Below, piece after piece: positions 9,871 through 19,645 of a DNA stretch of 64,000 nt (position 1 is the first letter of the stretch; the number at the start of each line of letters is the position of its first letter). Source of the DNA: Bradyrhizobium sp. CB3481 (GTDB lineage Bacteria; Pseudomonadota; Alphaproteobacteria; Rhizobiales; Xanthobacteraceae); contig NZ_CP121647.1 in assembly GCF_029714305.1 (NCBI RefSeq), positions 5,662,501 through 5,726,500 on the forward strand, written 5' to 3'. The notes below the pieces were generated by a model. It was not told where the DNA came from, did no database searches, and saw nothing but the letters and a program-made list of their open reading frames with translations. The position numbers were made by a program, and so were the translations under genes.

Positions 9871-10817
9871 CGCGTTGCCGCCTCGACAATGGGACGCCTT
9901 TGATGTGCTGCCTGCTTGCCGCCAATCCAGGCGTAGAACGCGGCAAACCCTTCGCCGGTACGCGCCGAAACCGTAAGTACCTCGATCTTCGGGTTCACGC
10001 GCCTTGCATACGCGACGGTCTGGGCCAGGTCGAATTCGAGCACCGGCGCCAAGTCGATCTTGTTGATGAGCATCAGCGCGGATGCCGCAAACATGTCAGG
10101 ATATTTGAGCGGCTTGTCTTCACCTTCTGTGGTCGAGAATACCACGATCTTGCAGGCCTCGCCGAGATCGAACGTCGCGGGGCATACCAGATTGCCGACA
10201 TTTTCGATGAATAGAATGCCACCTTTGAGCGGCGGCAAGCGGCGATAGGCCTCTTCGACCATCGTGGCGTCAAGATGGCAACCGTTGCCTGTATTGATCT
10301 GGATCGCGGTAACGCCGGTCGCGCGAATGCGGTCAGCATCATTCGATGTCTGTTGGTCACCCACCACGACTCCGACCGGGCGGTTCTCCTTGAGCTCGGA
10401 GACGGTGCGAACGAGCAGCGAGGTCTTGCCCGCGCCGGGACTGGAGACGAGATTGAACACAAGCAGCTCGTCGGCAAGGAAGCGTGTGCGGTTGTCGGCT
10501 GCGATCGTGTTGTTCTTGGCGAGGATGTCACGCTCGATCCGAATGATGCGGTCGCTGTTCTTAGCCATGATATTCAATCCAGCGGGGTCGAAGCCGCAAT
10601 TCACAAGCCCGTCTCGGGCATGCGCATGATCATGGCTACGGCCAAGACGGTGGTGATGGTCATGGTGATGGTGATGATGTGCGCCGTGTCCGCCATGCCC
10701 ATGATCATGGTGGTGATCGCAACGATCATGCGGATGATCATGATGATAGTCCTGAGCTTGTCCGCCCTGCGCATTAGCGGAAGGCAGCCCTTTGCTGCAG
10801 CCACATACGATACACAT
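9867..10817 (-). CDS. hypB: Nickel-inserting GTPase HypB with His-rich metal-storage region
   Basis: About 316 residues from the ATG at 10817, which starts '[10 protein letters not shown]' and overlaps the hypA stop by one base. Residues about 25-70 are a histidine-rich tract (dozens of His mixed with Asp and Gly) typical of rhizobial HypB, which stores nickel. The GTPase domain follows, with P-loop '[11 protein letters not shown]' and 'NKIDLAP' near the end. HypB and HypA insert nickel into the hydrogenase large subunit. A longer frame to 10895 exists, but the CxxCxC N-terminus favours 10817. Confidence 0.94.
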   Translation of the reverse strand: MCIVCGCSKGLPSANAQGGQAQDYHHDHPHDRCDHHHDHGHGGHGAHHHHHHDHHHRLGRSHDHAHARDGLVNCGFDPAGLNIMAKNSDRIIRIERDILAKNNTIAADNRTRFLADELLVFNLVSSPGAGKTSLLVRTVSELKENRPVGVVVGDQQTSNDADRIRATGVTAIQINTGNGCHLDATMVEEAYRRLPPLKGGILFIENVGNLVCPATFDLGEACKIVVFSTTEGEDKPLKYPDMFAASALMLINKIDLAPVLEFDLAQTVAYARRVNPKIEVLTVSARTGEGFAAFYAWIGGKQAAHQRRPIVEAATR

Positions 10818-11158
10818 CAGTCGACCTCCAGCTCCTTCACGCGCATCTCTTCGCCTGCGGTCACATGAAGCTGATAGCTGCCGCAGCAGGGACACGGCTC
10901 ATAGCGTTGCGCGATCTCAACACTCCTTGAACAGCCCATGCACCAGGCGATACCCGGCAATTTCTCGACCTTGAGGACCGCGCCATTGGCGACGGTCCGC
11001 GCCGCAACGGCCTCGAAGCAGAATCTCATCGCTTCGGGAGCGGCATGGCTCAACGCGCCGATCTCCAGACAAACGGTCCTCACCTTGGAGAACGACCGCC
11101 GACGGGCCTCCTGCTCGACGATCTCGATGATTCCCTCACAAAGCGCCATTTCGTGCAT
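10817..11158 (-). CDS. hypA: Nickel chaperone HypA
   Basis: A 113-residue protein starting '[10 protein letters not shown]'; His2 of this start is the nickel ligand known for the family, which favours the ATG at 11158 over the one at 11164. The zinc-binding cysteines are present as 'CMGC' and 'CPCC' near residues 70-90. It delivers nickel with HypB. The start lies inside the end of hupK (23-bp overlap) and the stop overlaps the hypB start by one base. Confidence 0.93.
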   Translation of the reverse strand: MHEMALCEGIIEIVEQEARRRSFSKVRTVCLEIGALSHAAPEAMRFCFEAVAARTVANGAVLKVEKLPGIAWCMGCSRSVEIAQRYEPCPCCGSYQLHVTAGEEMRVKELEVD

Positions 11159-12245
11159 CGGCAACCTCGCGAAAATTTAGCCGGAACCCGACACACGGAT
11201 CGAACGATCCGACTATGGCTCGCACCGCATCTTGTCCCTCTCTGCTCGTCAGCGCCGCCCCCAGCAGGCTGCGGATAACCGGTCCGCGCGCGTGAAAATT
11301 CCACTCGGTCGGCGCAAGGAACTCGAAACGCGAAATCTCCCCTTCACGATCAAGCTCAACCGCGTGATAGAGTCGTCCCCTGGCACATTCAACCGCGGCC
11401 GCACCTCGGCACGCCGCCAGCGTGTAGCTTTCGAGGATCCCAACCTCCGCTGTCTCGGCAGTTGCACTGGCCTGCAGCCACGCGGATAACCGGGCGACTT
11501 CCGCGGTTCTCGCCTTGAGCCGCTCGGCCGCACTCGACCGGCTTGGCGGGAGCTGATCGCGCACCACCCGGCGCGCCCACACGCCTGTCTCGGGAATACG
11601 GCCGTCCAGCTCGGGGGCATTAGAGAATCCCGCATCATCCGCAAGCAACCGTTCAGTCACCTTGTGGTCGTCAGCAACGGACAAGAACGAATGCTCCGCC
11701 GCGTTTGGCTTCAGTACGTCTTTATCGAGAGTCGCCAAGCGAAGCGCGAGCGGGCTACCCGGCGTCGGGGCACCATCTTCGTCCGCTATTCCGAGAGCAG
11801 CCAGCGCAGGCCTCATCCGCGCCATCGCCTCACATCGAACCTGGTCGCAGCCGCTCTCCGCGATGCCGATAAGCACAGATGCCCCCTGCACCGCAGCGCG
11901 GATGGCCCCGGCGCTGGCGATATCGCCCGCGAGGTGCCCGAAAAACAGCCCCCGCAGCAATTCCGTCAGCCGCTCTATAACGACCAGGATGATTCGATGT
12001 CGCCTCGTGGCAAGGCTGACGTCGCCCCGGCGCGCCGCCGCAACGGCGGACAGGAATGCGACTTGGTGCGCAGTCGCGCACAACGAGAAGAGCTTCGGCA
12101 ATACGTTGAGCAGCGAAGTGGCCGGCTTGCCCGCAAACAGTCGAGCCAGTGGCGGCCGGGCCCGCGGCTGGATCTCGATGCCGGCAATTTTTCCGCCCGC
12201 GAGCAATACCGTGATATCGATCTCGTTGGGTAAGGCGAGGCTCAT
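11136..12245 (-). CDS. hupK: Hydrogenase accessory protein HupK
   Basis: A 369-residue protein beginning 'MSLALPNEIDITVLLAGG' and ending with a segment that resembles the C-terminus of the hydrogenase large subunit ('IVGSFDPCVGFRLNF'), including the conserved 'SFDPC'. HupK is thought to act as a scaffold-like assembly factor derived from the large subunit in O2-tolerant assembly of HupL. It overlaps hupJ by 4 bp upstream and hypA downstream. The frame is intact. Confidence 0.88.
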   Translation of the reverse strand: MSLALPNEIDITVLLAGGKIAGIEIQPRARPPLARLFAGKPATSLLNVLPKLFSLCATAHQVAFLSAVAAARRGDVSLATRRHRIILVVIERLTELLRGLFFGHLAGDIASAGAIRAAVQGASVLIGIAESGCDQVRCEAMARMRPALAALGIADEDGAPTPGSPLALRLATLDKDVLKPNAAEHSFLSVADDHKVTERLLADDAGFSNAPELDGRIPETGVWARRVVRDQLPPSRSSAAERLKARTAEVARLSAWLQASATAETAEVGILESYTLAACRGAAAVECARGRLYHAVELDREGEISRFEFLAPTEWNFHARGPVIRSLLGAALTSREGQDAVRAIVGSFDPCVGFRLNFREVADARNGAL

Positions 12246-12774
12246 GCGCGCCCCTCCGTCAGTAAACCCCGCAAGAAATGCCGGCGATCGATCGAACTGA
12301 TATGTGACGTATCGGGCCCATGTGAAGCCGCTCTGTCGGCCGAAGACAAAAGCGCCGCGAGTGCTGCTCCGGCCGTGGCGCGCACGGTCGCCATGTCCTC
12401 GAACTCAAACATCGGCGAGAACAGTGAGCAGCTCGCAATTGGCCCCACGAGCGCAATCTCGCTGACGGCGAATTCGATGTCGCCAGCCGGAAATCGGACG
12501 CTTAGGTGGGGGTCCCTTGCCGGAGACGCTTGCGAAGCGTCGCCGGGCGCCAGCATGACCACGTTCATGAACCAGGGCGTCACCATGATACCAACGACCC
12601 TCCCTCATGCGCACGAAAGCCGATGGCTTCGACGCTCAGGGTCTTATTGAAGGTCGGCAGGTCGCGCACGGCGCGATTGGCGATATCTCGATAGACTGCG
12701 GCGAGCATCTTGCCCCACGCTGACGGATCGGCGTGCACGCTCGTGTGGGGATGCTGATCGCGGTCAGACGTCAT
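12242..12774 (-). pseudogene. hupJ: Hydrogenase assembly chaperone HupJ (HybE family), frameshifted
   Basis: The gene starts at the ATG at 12774 ('[12 protein letters not shown]') inside hupI and runs to 12242. The N-terminal piece reaches '...AIGFRAHEG' and then stops early, while the continuation 'MVTPWFMNVVMLAPG' lies in another frame. A single missing base at about 12596-12609 explains the break and would restore 'HEGRVVGIMVTPWFMN', the usual family sequence. HybE/HupJ proteins assist large-subunit maturation. The C-terminal piece could be translated from its own ATG at 12586, but would lack about 55 residues. A sequencing error is possible. Confidence 0.85.
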
Positions 12775-12979
12775 CTTCAACCGCCATGAACTTCGATTTG
12801 GGCGCATCGCAATTCGGACAACGCCAATCGTTGGGCAAAGCGGCGAAGGGCGTTCCTGGGGCAATCTGCGCCGCCTCATCGCCATCAGCCGGGTCATACA
12901 CGATCCAGCAGATGCCGCACTCCAGGCGCACGCCATCTGCAAGATCCTGCCGGATGCCAAGGTTCTCGAACTTCGTCAT
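12764..12979 (-). CDS. hupI: Rubredoxin-type protein HupI
   Basis: A 71-residue rubredoxin with the two metal-binding motifs '[10 protein letters not shown]' (about 22-31) and '[10 protein letters not shown]' (about 52-61). Rubredoxins encoded in hup operons help assemble hydrogenase under oxygen exposure. It overlaps hupH upstream by 4 bp and hupJ downstream by 11 bp. Confidence 0.93.
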   Translation of the reverse strand: MTKFENLGIRQDLADGVRLECGICWIVYDPADGDEAAQIAPGTPFAALPNDWRCPNCDAPKSKFMAVEDDV

Positions 12980-13803
12980 TTGAAGTAGGCCTCGATGATT
13001 TCCTGCAGGCGTTCGACGGAATCTTCGAAATCCTCGTCGGCAGCCATCGCAACCGTCGGCACGCCGCCGACCTCCAGCGTATCCAGGATGATGGTGTCAG
13101 TGGCACTGAAGAACTGCACCGACCAGACGTTTCGGATGCCAGTCGCCATCACCCGGCAAGTGCCGTAGCCGCGCGAGGTGAGCTGGATCGGCCCGTTGCC
13201 GACGCTTTGCTGCAGAAACGCCATGTCGACCGGGCTCATCGGCAGCAGGGTGAAATTGATGATCTGAGAGCGCAGTCCCGGCCGCCAGGCCAGCGCACGT
13301 TCGCGGATTTCCGCGAGCACCGGCAGCACGTTCATGACACCGTCCGGTGCCGCGCCAATCGTGAGAGCGCTCGACGTCAGATCGCTTGCGGCGCGCTTCA
13401 CAACTTCCGGGATCGCGCCGACCTCGATATAGTCGTGAGCGGCGTCGGTCTCGAGGCGGATTCGCCAGATTCCGGCGAGCACCGATTCCTGGATTTGCGC
13501 CAGCGAGCCACCCGGCAGGGCAATGACGCCGGCGACTTCGCCCTCGCCCAGCATGTCGTCGATCAGCTTGCGCTCGAGATCATTGAGGTTGCCCAGCCGG
13601 AACAGTTGCGTGGGCTCGTCGCTCTTCTGGCTGGCGATGGCGCTAGCGATGTTCGACAAGAGCTCAATAGCGTTCGGACAGTTCTTCGCTAGTTCGGCGC
13701 TATCGAGCGAGGCCAGTTTGGCGAGCGGAACGGCGGCCGTCAGGCCGCCATGCGCTGGGGCGAGGCTTCCTGCGCCGACTGGAAATCTATGGTTCTGCTG
13801 CAT
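12976..13803 (-). CDS. hupH: Hydrogenase expression/formation protein HupH
   Basis: 275 residues from the ATG at 13803; a GTG two codons upstream is an alternative. It matches the HupH/HyaF family: central 'IPEVVKRAA', '[15 protein letters not shown]' and '[15 protein letters not shown]', and an acidic C-terminus. The role is in hydrogenase assembly, with an uncertain mechanism. It follows hupF by only 11 bp, so hupG, which lies between hupF and hupH in other rhizobial clusters, is absent here. Confidence 0.9.
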   Translation of the reverse strand: MQQNHRFPVGAGSLAPAHGGLTAAVPLAKLASLDSAELAKNCPNAIELLSNIASAIASQKSDEPTQLFRLGNLNDLERKLIDDMLGEGEVAGVIALPGGSLAQIQESVLAGIWRIRLETDAAHDYIEVGAIPEVVKRAASDLTSSALTIGAAPDGVMNVLPVLAEIRERALAWRPGLRSQIINFTLLPMSPVDMAFLQQSVGNGPIQLTSRGYGTCRVMATGIRNVWSVQFFSATDTIILDTLEVGGVPTVAMAADEDFEDSVERLQEIIEAYFK

Positions 13804-13814
13804 TGCCACACCCG

Positions 13815-14105
13815 TCAGCGCAGATGCTCGGGCAATTGCGATTCGCGGTCGACCAGGTCCGCAAAGAAGCGGACGTAATCCTGGCCATTAAGGGCCGCGC
13901 CAAGGCCTTCGAGGGCATCTGCGATCAGGCGCGCCTCGTCATCGTCCAACAGCCGTATCGCCGTATCGATATAGACAAGCACCTTGGCACCGACCGGCGG
14001 CTCCGAGAGCAGCAGCACGGAGACGCGCCGCCGCTCATTGCCATATTCGCAGAGCGCGGAGACGCCGTCGGTTTCGACAATTGTCATCGGTAGACCAAGG
14101 CACAT
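13815..14105 (-). CDS. hupF: HypC-like chaperone HupF
   Basis: A 96-residue member of the HypC/HupF family with N-terminal '[11 protein letters not shown]' and the long C-terminal tail that separates HupF from HypC. In Rhizobium leguminosarum HupF chaperones the large subunit and protects it under oxygen. It sits 16 bp after the hupD stop. Confidence 0.92.
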   Translation of the reverse strand: MCLGLPMTIVETDGVSALCEYGNERRRVSVLLLSEPPVGAKVLVYIDTAIRLLDDDEARLIADALEGLGAALNGQDYVRFFADLVDRESQLPEHLR

Positions 14106-14121
14106 GTCAATCCAGCGGCGG

Positions 14122-14709
14122 CTAGGCCGGCCGCGCCCTCATTTCGTAGCTCAGATGATCGATGTCATTGGCGAGCAAGCGTTCCGACGCCGGCAGGGGT
14201 GTGGTGCGCAATTGTGGCGGCGATCCCCACTCTGTGAGAAGCTCGCATGCCAACTCGATTGCAGATGCAATCTGAGTACGCACAGGATCAGTCAGCGGTC
14301 CACCCCAATCCTCTAGGTTCAGCGGCTGACAGCCGATTAGCGCGAGCTGGCCAGGACAGCGGCCGAGCAGGTCTGCGGCACTCAAGACCTCCTGGAATCC
14401 CGTCTGATGCAGGCTCATCTTCTTGGCACCGGTGAATTTCGGTACCTCCTCGTCGCGGACGAGCTTCAATTCCCCGGGATCAAGGTCATAGTCGATTGCG
14501 TCAAACACAATCAGGCAATCGGCGTCCTCGAGATAGTTCACAAGGTAGAGCCCCCGTGTGCCGCCATCCAGAATGGTGACGTTGTCGGAAACGGCGTAGC
14601 GGCGATGGAATTCCTCCACCACCCGCACCCCAAAACCCTCATCGGCCCACAGAATGTTGCCGATGCCAAGCACCAGGATACGCTTGATCGTCTCCTCCAC
14701 GGTCGGCAT
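14122..14709 (-). CDS. hupD: Hydrogenase maturation endopeptidase HupD
   Basis: 195 residues from the ATG at 14709, chosen because GGAGGAG lies about 8 bases upstream; a longer frame starts at 14739. Nickel-sensing residues of the family are visible in 'GIGNILWADEGFG', 'VFDAIDYDL' and 'SLHQTGFQEVL'. The protease cuts the C-terminal tail of HupL after nickel insertion; its target motif, DPCLACATH followed by a tail, is present at the end of hupL. Confidence 0.93.
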   Translation of the reverse strand: MPTVEETIKRILVLGIGNILWADEGFGVRVVEEFHRRYAVSDNVTILDGGTRGLYLVNYLEDADCLIVFDAIDYDLDPGELKLVRDEEVPKFTGAKKMSLHQTGFQEVLSAADLLGRCPGQLALIGCQPLNLEDWGGPLTDPVRTQIASAIELACELLTEWGSPPQLRTTPLPASERLLANDIDHLSYEMRARPA

Positions 14710-14722
14710 CGGCACTCCTCCA

Positions 14723-15451
14723 TCAATCACGGAATTCACGCCCGCCCGAGATCATCGAGGAGATACTGCCCTGGCGCGACATGATATCCTCACGGATGGC
14801 TGAATAGATGTGAACGAGCACAAACGTCACGATCATCCAAAGCCCGAGGTGATGCCAGGTGTGAACGTCCTGGCTGTTCGGCCAGATCGAAAATACCCAA
14901 CCAAACAGCTTATATTGCCAGCTGTTGTTGCCGGCTCCTTGCGCATACAGTGCAAAGCCGGTGCCGATCATGAAGGCGATCGTGAGGGTGAACATGGAAA
15001 ACATCGCGAGCTGGGCGAGCGGATTGTGCCCGACATATTTCTTGGGCTTGGCCTTCACGAAAGCGTACCAGCACATCTCGTGCCATAAGTCGGCCCAGAA
15101 GTTCTTGCGCCAGAACGGCACGTAAAAGATCTGCCTGGCATGGGGGCTGCCCATGAACATCCAATAGATGCGCAAGAGGAAGCCGATCGTGAGCACGTAA
15201 CCTACGGAGAAATGCGCAAAGCGGACGTAGCCGAACAGGTAATTATCGGTGGCCTCTCCCGACATGGTCGGTGTCCCAGCGCCGATAAAGTACCCTGTTA
15301 CGCCTAGCACCAGAATTGCTGCCGCATTGACCCAATGCCACAGCCGCACCGGCGCTTCGTAGACGTAGACATCACTCTCGACGCTGAAATCGCTCCTCGC
15401 CGCATCGACGACGACGGTGAGTACGGGCTGGTTCTTGTCCAGCATGGCCAC
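14723..15451 (-). CDS. hupC: Hydrogenase b-type cytochrome HupC
   Basis: A 242-residue membrane protein with four or five hydrophobic segments and conserved haem-ligand histidines in 'LWHWVNAAA', 'FAHFSVGYV', 'VHTWHHLGLWM' and 'FVLVHIYSAI'. HupC anchors HupSL to the cytoplasmic membrane and passes electrons from H2 to quinone. It starts just after the hupL stop. Confidence 0.94.
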   Translation of the reverse strand: MAMLDKNQPVLTVVVDAARSDFSVESDVYVYEAPVRLWHWVNAAAILVLGVTGYFIGAGTPTMSGEATDNYLFGYVRFAHFSVGYVLTIGFLLRIYWMFMGSPHARQIFYVPFWRKNFWADLWHEMCWYAFVKAKPKKYVGHNPLAQLAMFSMFTLTIAFMIGTGFALYAQGAGNNSWQYKLFGWVFSIWPNSQDVHTWHHLGLWMIVTFVLVHIYSAIREDIMSRQGSISSMISGGREFRD

Positions 15452-15455
15452 CTCG

Positions 15456-17246
15456 CTACCGAACTTTGGCCGAAGCCATTTCCTGACCGTCCGAACTCAT
15501 CACATGGGTCGCGCACGCCAGGCATGGATCGAAGGAATGAATGGTGCGCAGAATCTCCAACGGCTTCTCCGGGTCGGCCATCGGCGTATCCAACAGGGAG
15601 GCCTCGAAGGCGCCTATATTGCCCTTGGGATCGCGCGGCGAGCCATTCCAGGTGGTCGGTACGACACACTGGTAGTTTTCGATCTTGGCGTCCTTTATCT
15701 TGATCCAGTGCGCGAGCGCGCCGCGCGGTGCCTCGGTGAAGCCGTAGCCCTTGGCTTCCTTCGGCCAGTTCTCCGGCTTCCACTTGTCGACATTGGCGGT
15801 CGAGGTTTCGCCGGACTTGATGCGTGCCACCAGCTTGTCCTGGAAATAGCGCATCTGGCGCGCGGCCCACTCGCATTCCAGCGCGCGCGCCGCGGTGCGG
15901 CCGAGTGTCGAGAACAGCGCGGTGATCGGAAGTCCCAGCGTCTTGAGCAGCTTCTCGGTCGGCTCCTTGAACTCCGGCTTTTTCTGGGCATAGCCGACGA
16001 TGTAGCGGGCCAGCGGCCCGACCTCGACGGCATTGCCACGCCAGCGCGGCGCCTTGATCCAAGAATATTTGCCGCCTTCGTCGAACTCCTTGACGTCGGT
16101 CTTGGTGCCCTTGGCCTTGGGGCCAAGCACGTAATTCGGCTCGGTGACGCCGTCCCAAGGATGCAATCCCTTGGACTCGTCGGCATATTTGTACCAGGAG
16201 TGGGTGACGAATTCTTGGATCTGCTCGGGATCGCCATGATCAATCGGCAGCACCTCATTGAGGTTGCCATTGATGATCACGCCGCGCGGCAGCTTCAGGC
16301 TTTTCGCCGAATAATTGTTGGCGTTCTCGGGGATATCGCCATAGGACATCACGCTCTTGCCGGACAGGCCGCCGCCATAGAGCCACTCCTTATAGAACGA
16401 GCCGATCGCAACGATATCGGGTAGATAGACCTGCTCGGTGAACTCGATGCAGCGATCGACAATCGAGGAAACGAGGTTCAGCCGCTCCATGTTGATGGCG
16501 CCGACCGCACCGGTGCCGTCGACATTGATGGCGCAGGGCACGCCCCCGACCAGCCAGTTCGGATGCGGGTTCTTGCCGCCATAAATGGTGTGGATCTTGA
16601 CGATCTCCTTCTGGAAGTCGAGCGCTTCCAGATAATGGGCGACGGCCATCAGGTTCGCTTCCGGCGGCAGCTTATACGCGGCGTGTCCCCAATAGCCGTT
16701 CTTGAAAGGACCGAGCTGGCCGGACTCGACGAATTTCGTGAGCCGTACCTGCAGGTTCTTGAAATAGCCGGGCGACGACAGCGGCCAGGACGAGACCGAT
16801 TGTGCCAGCGTCGCGGTCGCCTTGGGATCGGCCTTGAGCGCCGAGAACACGTCGACCCAATCCAACGCGTGCAGGTGATAGAAGTGCACGAGGTGGTCGT
16901 GCACCTGCAGGCAGAGCTGCATAATGTTGCGGATCGAGTTGGCGTTCTCGGGGATAGTGATGCCGAGCGCATTCTCAACCGCGCGTACCGAGGTGAGCGC
17001 GTGCGTGCCAGTGCAGACGCCACAGATTCGTTCGGTGAACGCTCAGGCGTCGCGCGGATCGCGGCCCTTCAAGATTGTCTCGATGCCGCGCCACATCGTG
17101 CCCGTGGAAACTGCATTACGGATCACATTGTCGGAGTCGACATTGACCTCGACGCGCATGTGACCTTCGATCCGGGTCAGCGGATCGACGACGATGCGCT
17201 TGCCGGAATTGTCGAGCTTGAACCCGTTGGGTGTCTGGAGGCCCAT
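15456..17246 (-). pseudogene. hupL: Uptake hydrogenase large subunit HupL with an in-frame TGA
   Basis: The frame is colinear with a full-length HupL of about 597 codons, but a TGA (17043-17045, read on the minus strand) replaces the Trp codon of '[21 protein letters not shown]'. The stop falls just before the first nickel-binding CxxC motif. The rest is intact, including the second Ni-binding motif and processing site '[11 protein letters not shown]' with its tail. The ATG at 17246 is preferred because GGGGA lies about 8 bases upstream. Function would need suppression or readthrough; otherwise it is a nonsense allele. This is not a selenocysteine site: in NiFeSe enzymes the UGA is in the C-terminal motif. 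Confidence 0.88.
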
Positions 17247-17288
17247 CGTCATCTTCCCCAGAATTTGACTAGTGGTCTTCGCGGCATC

Positions 17289-18359
17289 TTACCGCTTGCT
17301 GGCGAGGCGCTTCACCGCGGTCAGGGCCGCATGCGCGGCCACCGCCGCGCCAACGGCGCCGGCCGCCGCCATGCCGATCTGGTCGGCATTCTTCTCAATG
17401 CCGAACTGCTTGACGTTGGTGAGACGGTCGTAGAACGAGCCCTTGTCCCAGAAACCGTCCTCAGAGCAGCCGATGCAGCCATGGCCTGATTGGATCGGGA
17501 AAGACACCCCATCGTTCCAGCGCACCGTCGAGCAAGCATTGTAGGTGGTTGGGCCTTTGCACCCCATCTTGTAGAGGCAATAGCCTTTCCGCGCGGCTTC
17601 ATCGTCCCATTTTTCAACGAACTGGCCAGCGTCGAAATGCGGCCGCCGGTAGCATTTGTCGTGGATGCGCTGCGAGTAGAACATTTTCGGCCGACCCTGG
17701 CTGTCGAGTTCGGGCAGCTTGCCGAAAGTAGTGATGAAGGTGACGACGGCGGTCATGACTTCCGCAATCGGCGGACAGCCCGGCACCTTGATGATCGGCT
17801 TATTGGTGATCACCTTGTCGATGGGCGTCGCCTGCGTAGGATTGGGTTTCGCGGCCTGCACGCAGCCCCAGGAAGCGCAGGCGCCCCAAGCAATGATCGC
17901 CATCGCGTTCTCGGCCATCATCTTCAGCTTGTCGAGGAACGGCTTGCCGCCGTCGATGCAGAACATTCCACCTTCGTTGAGTGGCGGATTGCCTTCAACC
18001 GCGAGCACATACTTGCCCTTGTGCTTGGCGCGGGTTTCTTCGAGAATAGCCTCCGCCTGGTGCCCGGCGGCAGCCATGATAGTGTCGTCATAGTCAAGCG
18101 AGATCATAGATAGCACGGTATCCTTCACCAAAGGATGCGCGGAGCGGATGAAGCTTTCCGAGCAGCAGGTGCATTCAAGGCCGTGCATCCAGATGACCGG
18201 CACGCGTGGCTTGGTCTCGAGCGCATCGGCAATGCGGCTCGCCGCGAGCGAGCCGAGCCCAAGACTCGCGGCGGTCAGGCTGCAGAATTTTTGAAAGCTC
18301 CGACGCGTGATGCCCTGCCGCCTGATCACGCTGTAATACGTTTCCGTCGCCGCGCCCAT
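17289..18359 (-). CDS. hupS: Uptake hydrogenase small subunit HupS
   Basis: 356 residues with a twin-arginine signal ('TRRSFQKFC', about 18-26) that exports the folded HupSL dimer. Cysteine ligands of the three iron-sulfur clusters are visible in '[12 protein letters not shown]', '[10 protein letters not shown]', 'VPGCPP', '[10 protein letters not shown]' and '[13 protein letters not shown]'. The extra cysteines next to the proximal cluster ('CTCC') are the ones linked to oxygen tolerance in group 1 membrane-bound enzymes. A C-terminal hydrophobic helix (about 328-348) anchors it. It is the first gene of the operon, about 40 bases after the inferred transcription start. Confidence 0.95.
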   Translation of the reverse strand: MGAATETYYSVIRRQGITRRSFQKFCSLTAASLGLGSLAASRIADALETKPRVPVIWMHGLECTCCSESFIRSAHPLVKDTVLSMISLDYDDTIMAAAGHQAEAILEETRAKHKGKYVLAVEGNPPLNEGGMFCIDGGKPFLDKLKMMAENAMAIIAWGACASWGCVQAAKPNPTQATPIDKVITNKPIIKVPGCPPIAEVMTAVVTFITTFGKLPELDSQGRPKMFYSQRIHDKCYRRPHFDAGQFVEKWDDEAARKGYCLYKMGCKGPTTYNACSTVRWNDGVSFPIQSGHGCIGCSEDGFWDKGSFYDRLTNVKQFGIEKNADQIGMAAAGAVGAAVAAHAALTAVKRLASKR

Positions 18360-18409
18360 GACGCCTCCCGTGCGATCCGTTTGGCTGTGACGAATTGCTG
18401 ACGTCCTTT

Positions 18410-18426
18410 AGCAAAAAGCAGGCCAG
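18410..18426 (-). promoter_or_regulatory. Candidate sigma54 (-24/-12) promoter of hupSL
   Basis: On the minus strand this reads CTGGCCTGCTTTTTGCT. The GG and GC elements have the exact sigma54 spacing (consensus TGGCAC-N5-TTGC). Transcription would begin near 18400 and reach hupS after about 40 bases. No clear NifA upstream site (TGT-N10-ACA) was found, so the activator (NifA or HoxA) is open. Confidence 0.6.
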
Positions 18427-19507
18427 CACCACACGTGCAAAAGTCACCTTGATGGATTCCAAGCCGTTGCGGAGTGGTGGCAGCGCCAATCTTGCCGTTC
18501 ACAGCGCCACGTCAGCAAAGGCCCTGCTGAATGTGAGATCTATCGGCGTGAAGCGGGCAGCCGGCCTCTATTGCCGACGCTGGACCAACAACCGCATCGT
18601 CGCTTGGCAGATAGAGTCCTGAACCTCCCATTCTGTCGCCGCAGCCCACCTTCCCTCGCGCGTAAGCCGCCCACAATTTGGGCCAGTAGTGCAGCAGAAC
18701 GCCCGCGATTTTTAGGGCCCAATGTCGCGTTCGCGAACAGCTTGGCGGGTTCCAGACATGAGGCGCGTTTGCTTTGCGACAGAGGCAGATTGATCGAGGT
18801 TCTGGCTAATGCCGAAGTCGCCAATAGCCGATACAGTTAGAGCCAAGTTTGATCGACGCTCGCCACATACAAGATGGTAGCCAAGATGGTAGCGATCACG
18901 TGCTGCTCCCGCGCCACGCAGCATCAATACGCTCATTGCAACCGTACTTGGATCGGCGCGATATTTCTGGTGTTTCGAGAGCATTCCAGTTACCTAACCG
19001 CGTTAGACGAAGAGACGGACGATACTGTCGATCGCGGCGTGCCACAGCGATCCGACACGCCCGAATGCGCGCGAACTACTACCCTTAACGGGCAAGACCT
19101 TAGCAGCCGAAGGAATGGTATGCGCAATTGGCTGGGTCGAGTTTGGCCGCGCCACTTTTCGACACCGGGAGAGCGCTGGCCACCGTTCCAGGCGGCCTTG
19201 AGCACTGCAGCTATGTGGAGGACGTGTTTCTTTAAATTTCCAGCGTGGCCGTATTGTTCGTCGGCTTCCTCGCTAAAGCTCGACCAAACGGCCTCCAACC
19301 TCGCTTGACACGATCGAGGCGATGTCAGAATCGCCACGTGACATAGCCTTTACCCCAAACGGTCGTCGCTGGCATGGGATCTTGGTCGGGTTTCCAAGCA
19401 AGGTAAGCAAGACTTTATTGTCCTTTTGGTGCTTGGGTTTAGCTTAGGGTTTTGTCTGGCCTATCCGCGTCGGAATCAAAGATTACATAGATATAGGCCC
19501 TCCGATT
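18427..19507. other. Long gap without a supported gene, upstream of hupS and downstream of fixS
   Basis: About 1.1 kb with no recognised protein apart from the diverged repeat noted at 18716-18826. Longer frames here (for example 18990-19337 on the minus strand) are Arg/Ser-rich and look non-coding. Activator sites for the hupS promoter should lie in its first 200 bases. Confidence 0.4.
18716..18826 (+). repeat. Diverged repeat, copy A
   Basis: About 110 bp similar to 28437-28545. Shared blocks include CCAATGTC.CGTTCGC / GCAATGTCTCGTTCGC, GTTTGCTTT and GGCTAA. No protein is recognised; it may be a remnant of a mobile or regulatory sequence. Confidence 0.5.
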
Positions 19508-19645
19508 TCAATCATCTGCGATCGCCCGCCAGGCTGCCCCGTCCAGGTCTTCGTACTGACCGTTGTTGAGCGACCAGAGAAAGCCAAACAGGCCGACAAG
19601 CCCTAGCGCCAGCGCCAGTGGAACGAGAATGACCAGTACTTCCAC
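19508..19645 (-). CDS. fixS: cbb3 oxidase maturation protein FixS (CcoS)
   Basis: A 45-residue protein read from a GTG at 19645 that shares its G with the fixI stop (TAGTG). It has a single N-terminal membrane helix ('LVILVPLALALGLVGLFGFL') followed by 'WSLNNGQYEDLDG', the family signature. CcoS-type proteins are needed to assemble haem and copper in the cbb3 oxidase. It is the last gene of the fix operon and is easily missed because it is short. Confidence 0.92.
   Translation of the reverse strand: MEVLVILVPLALALGLVGLFGFLWSLNNGQYEDLDGAAWRAIADD

Noticed and set aside
10275..10868. Long plus-strand frame opposite hypB
   Set aside because: It is the mirror of hypB, whose conserved motifs are clear on the other strand.
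17043..17045. TGA in hupL as a selenocysteine codon
   Set aside because: NiFeSe enzymes carry selenocysteine in the C-terminal nickel motif, which is an ordinary Cys here. The affected codon is a conserved Trp, and no SECIS-like hairpin was noticed.
18716..18826. Repeat A as a sigma54 promoter
   Set aside because: GG and GC elements are not at the required 12-base spacing.
18990..19337. 115-residue minus-strand gene
   Set aside because: Ser/Arg-rich with no recognisable motif, no start signal, and no neighbour that supports it.
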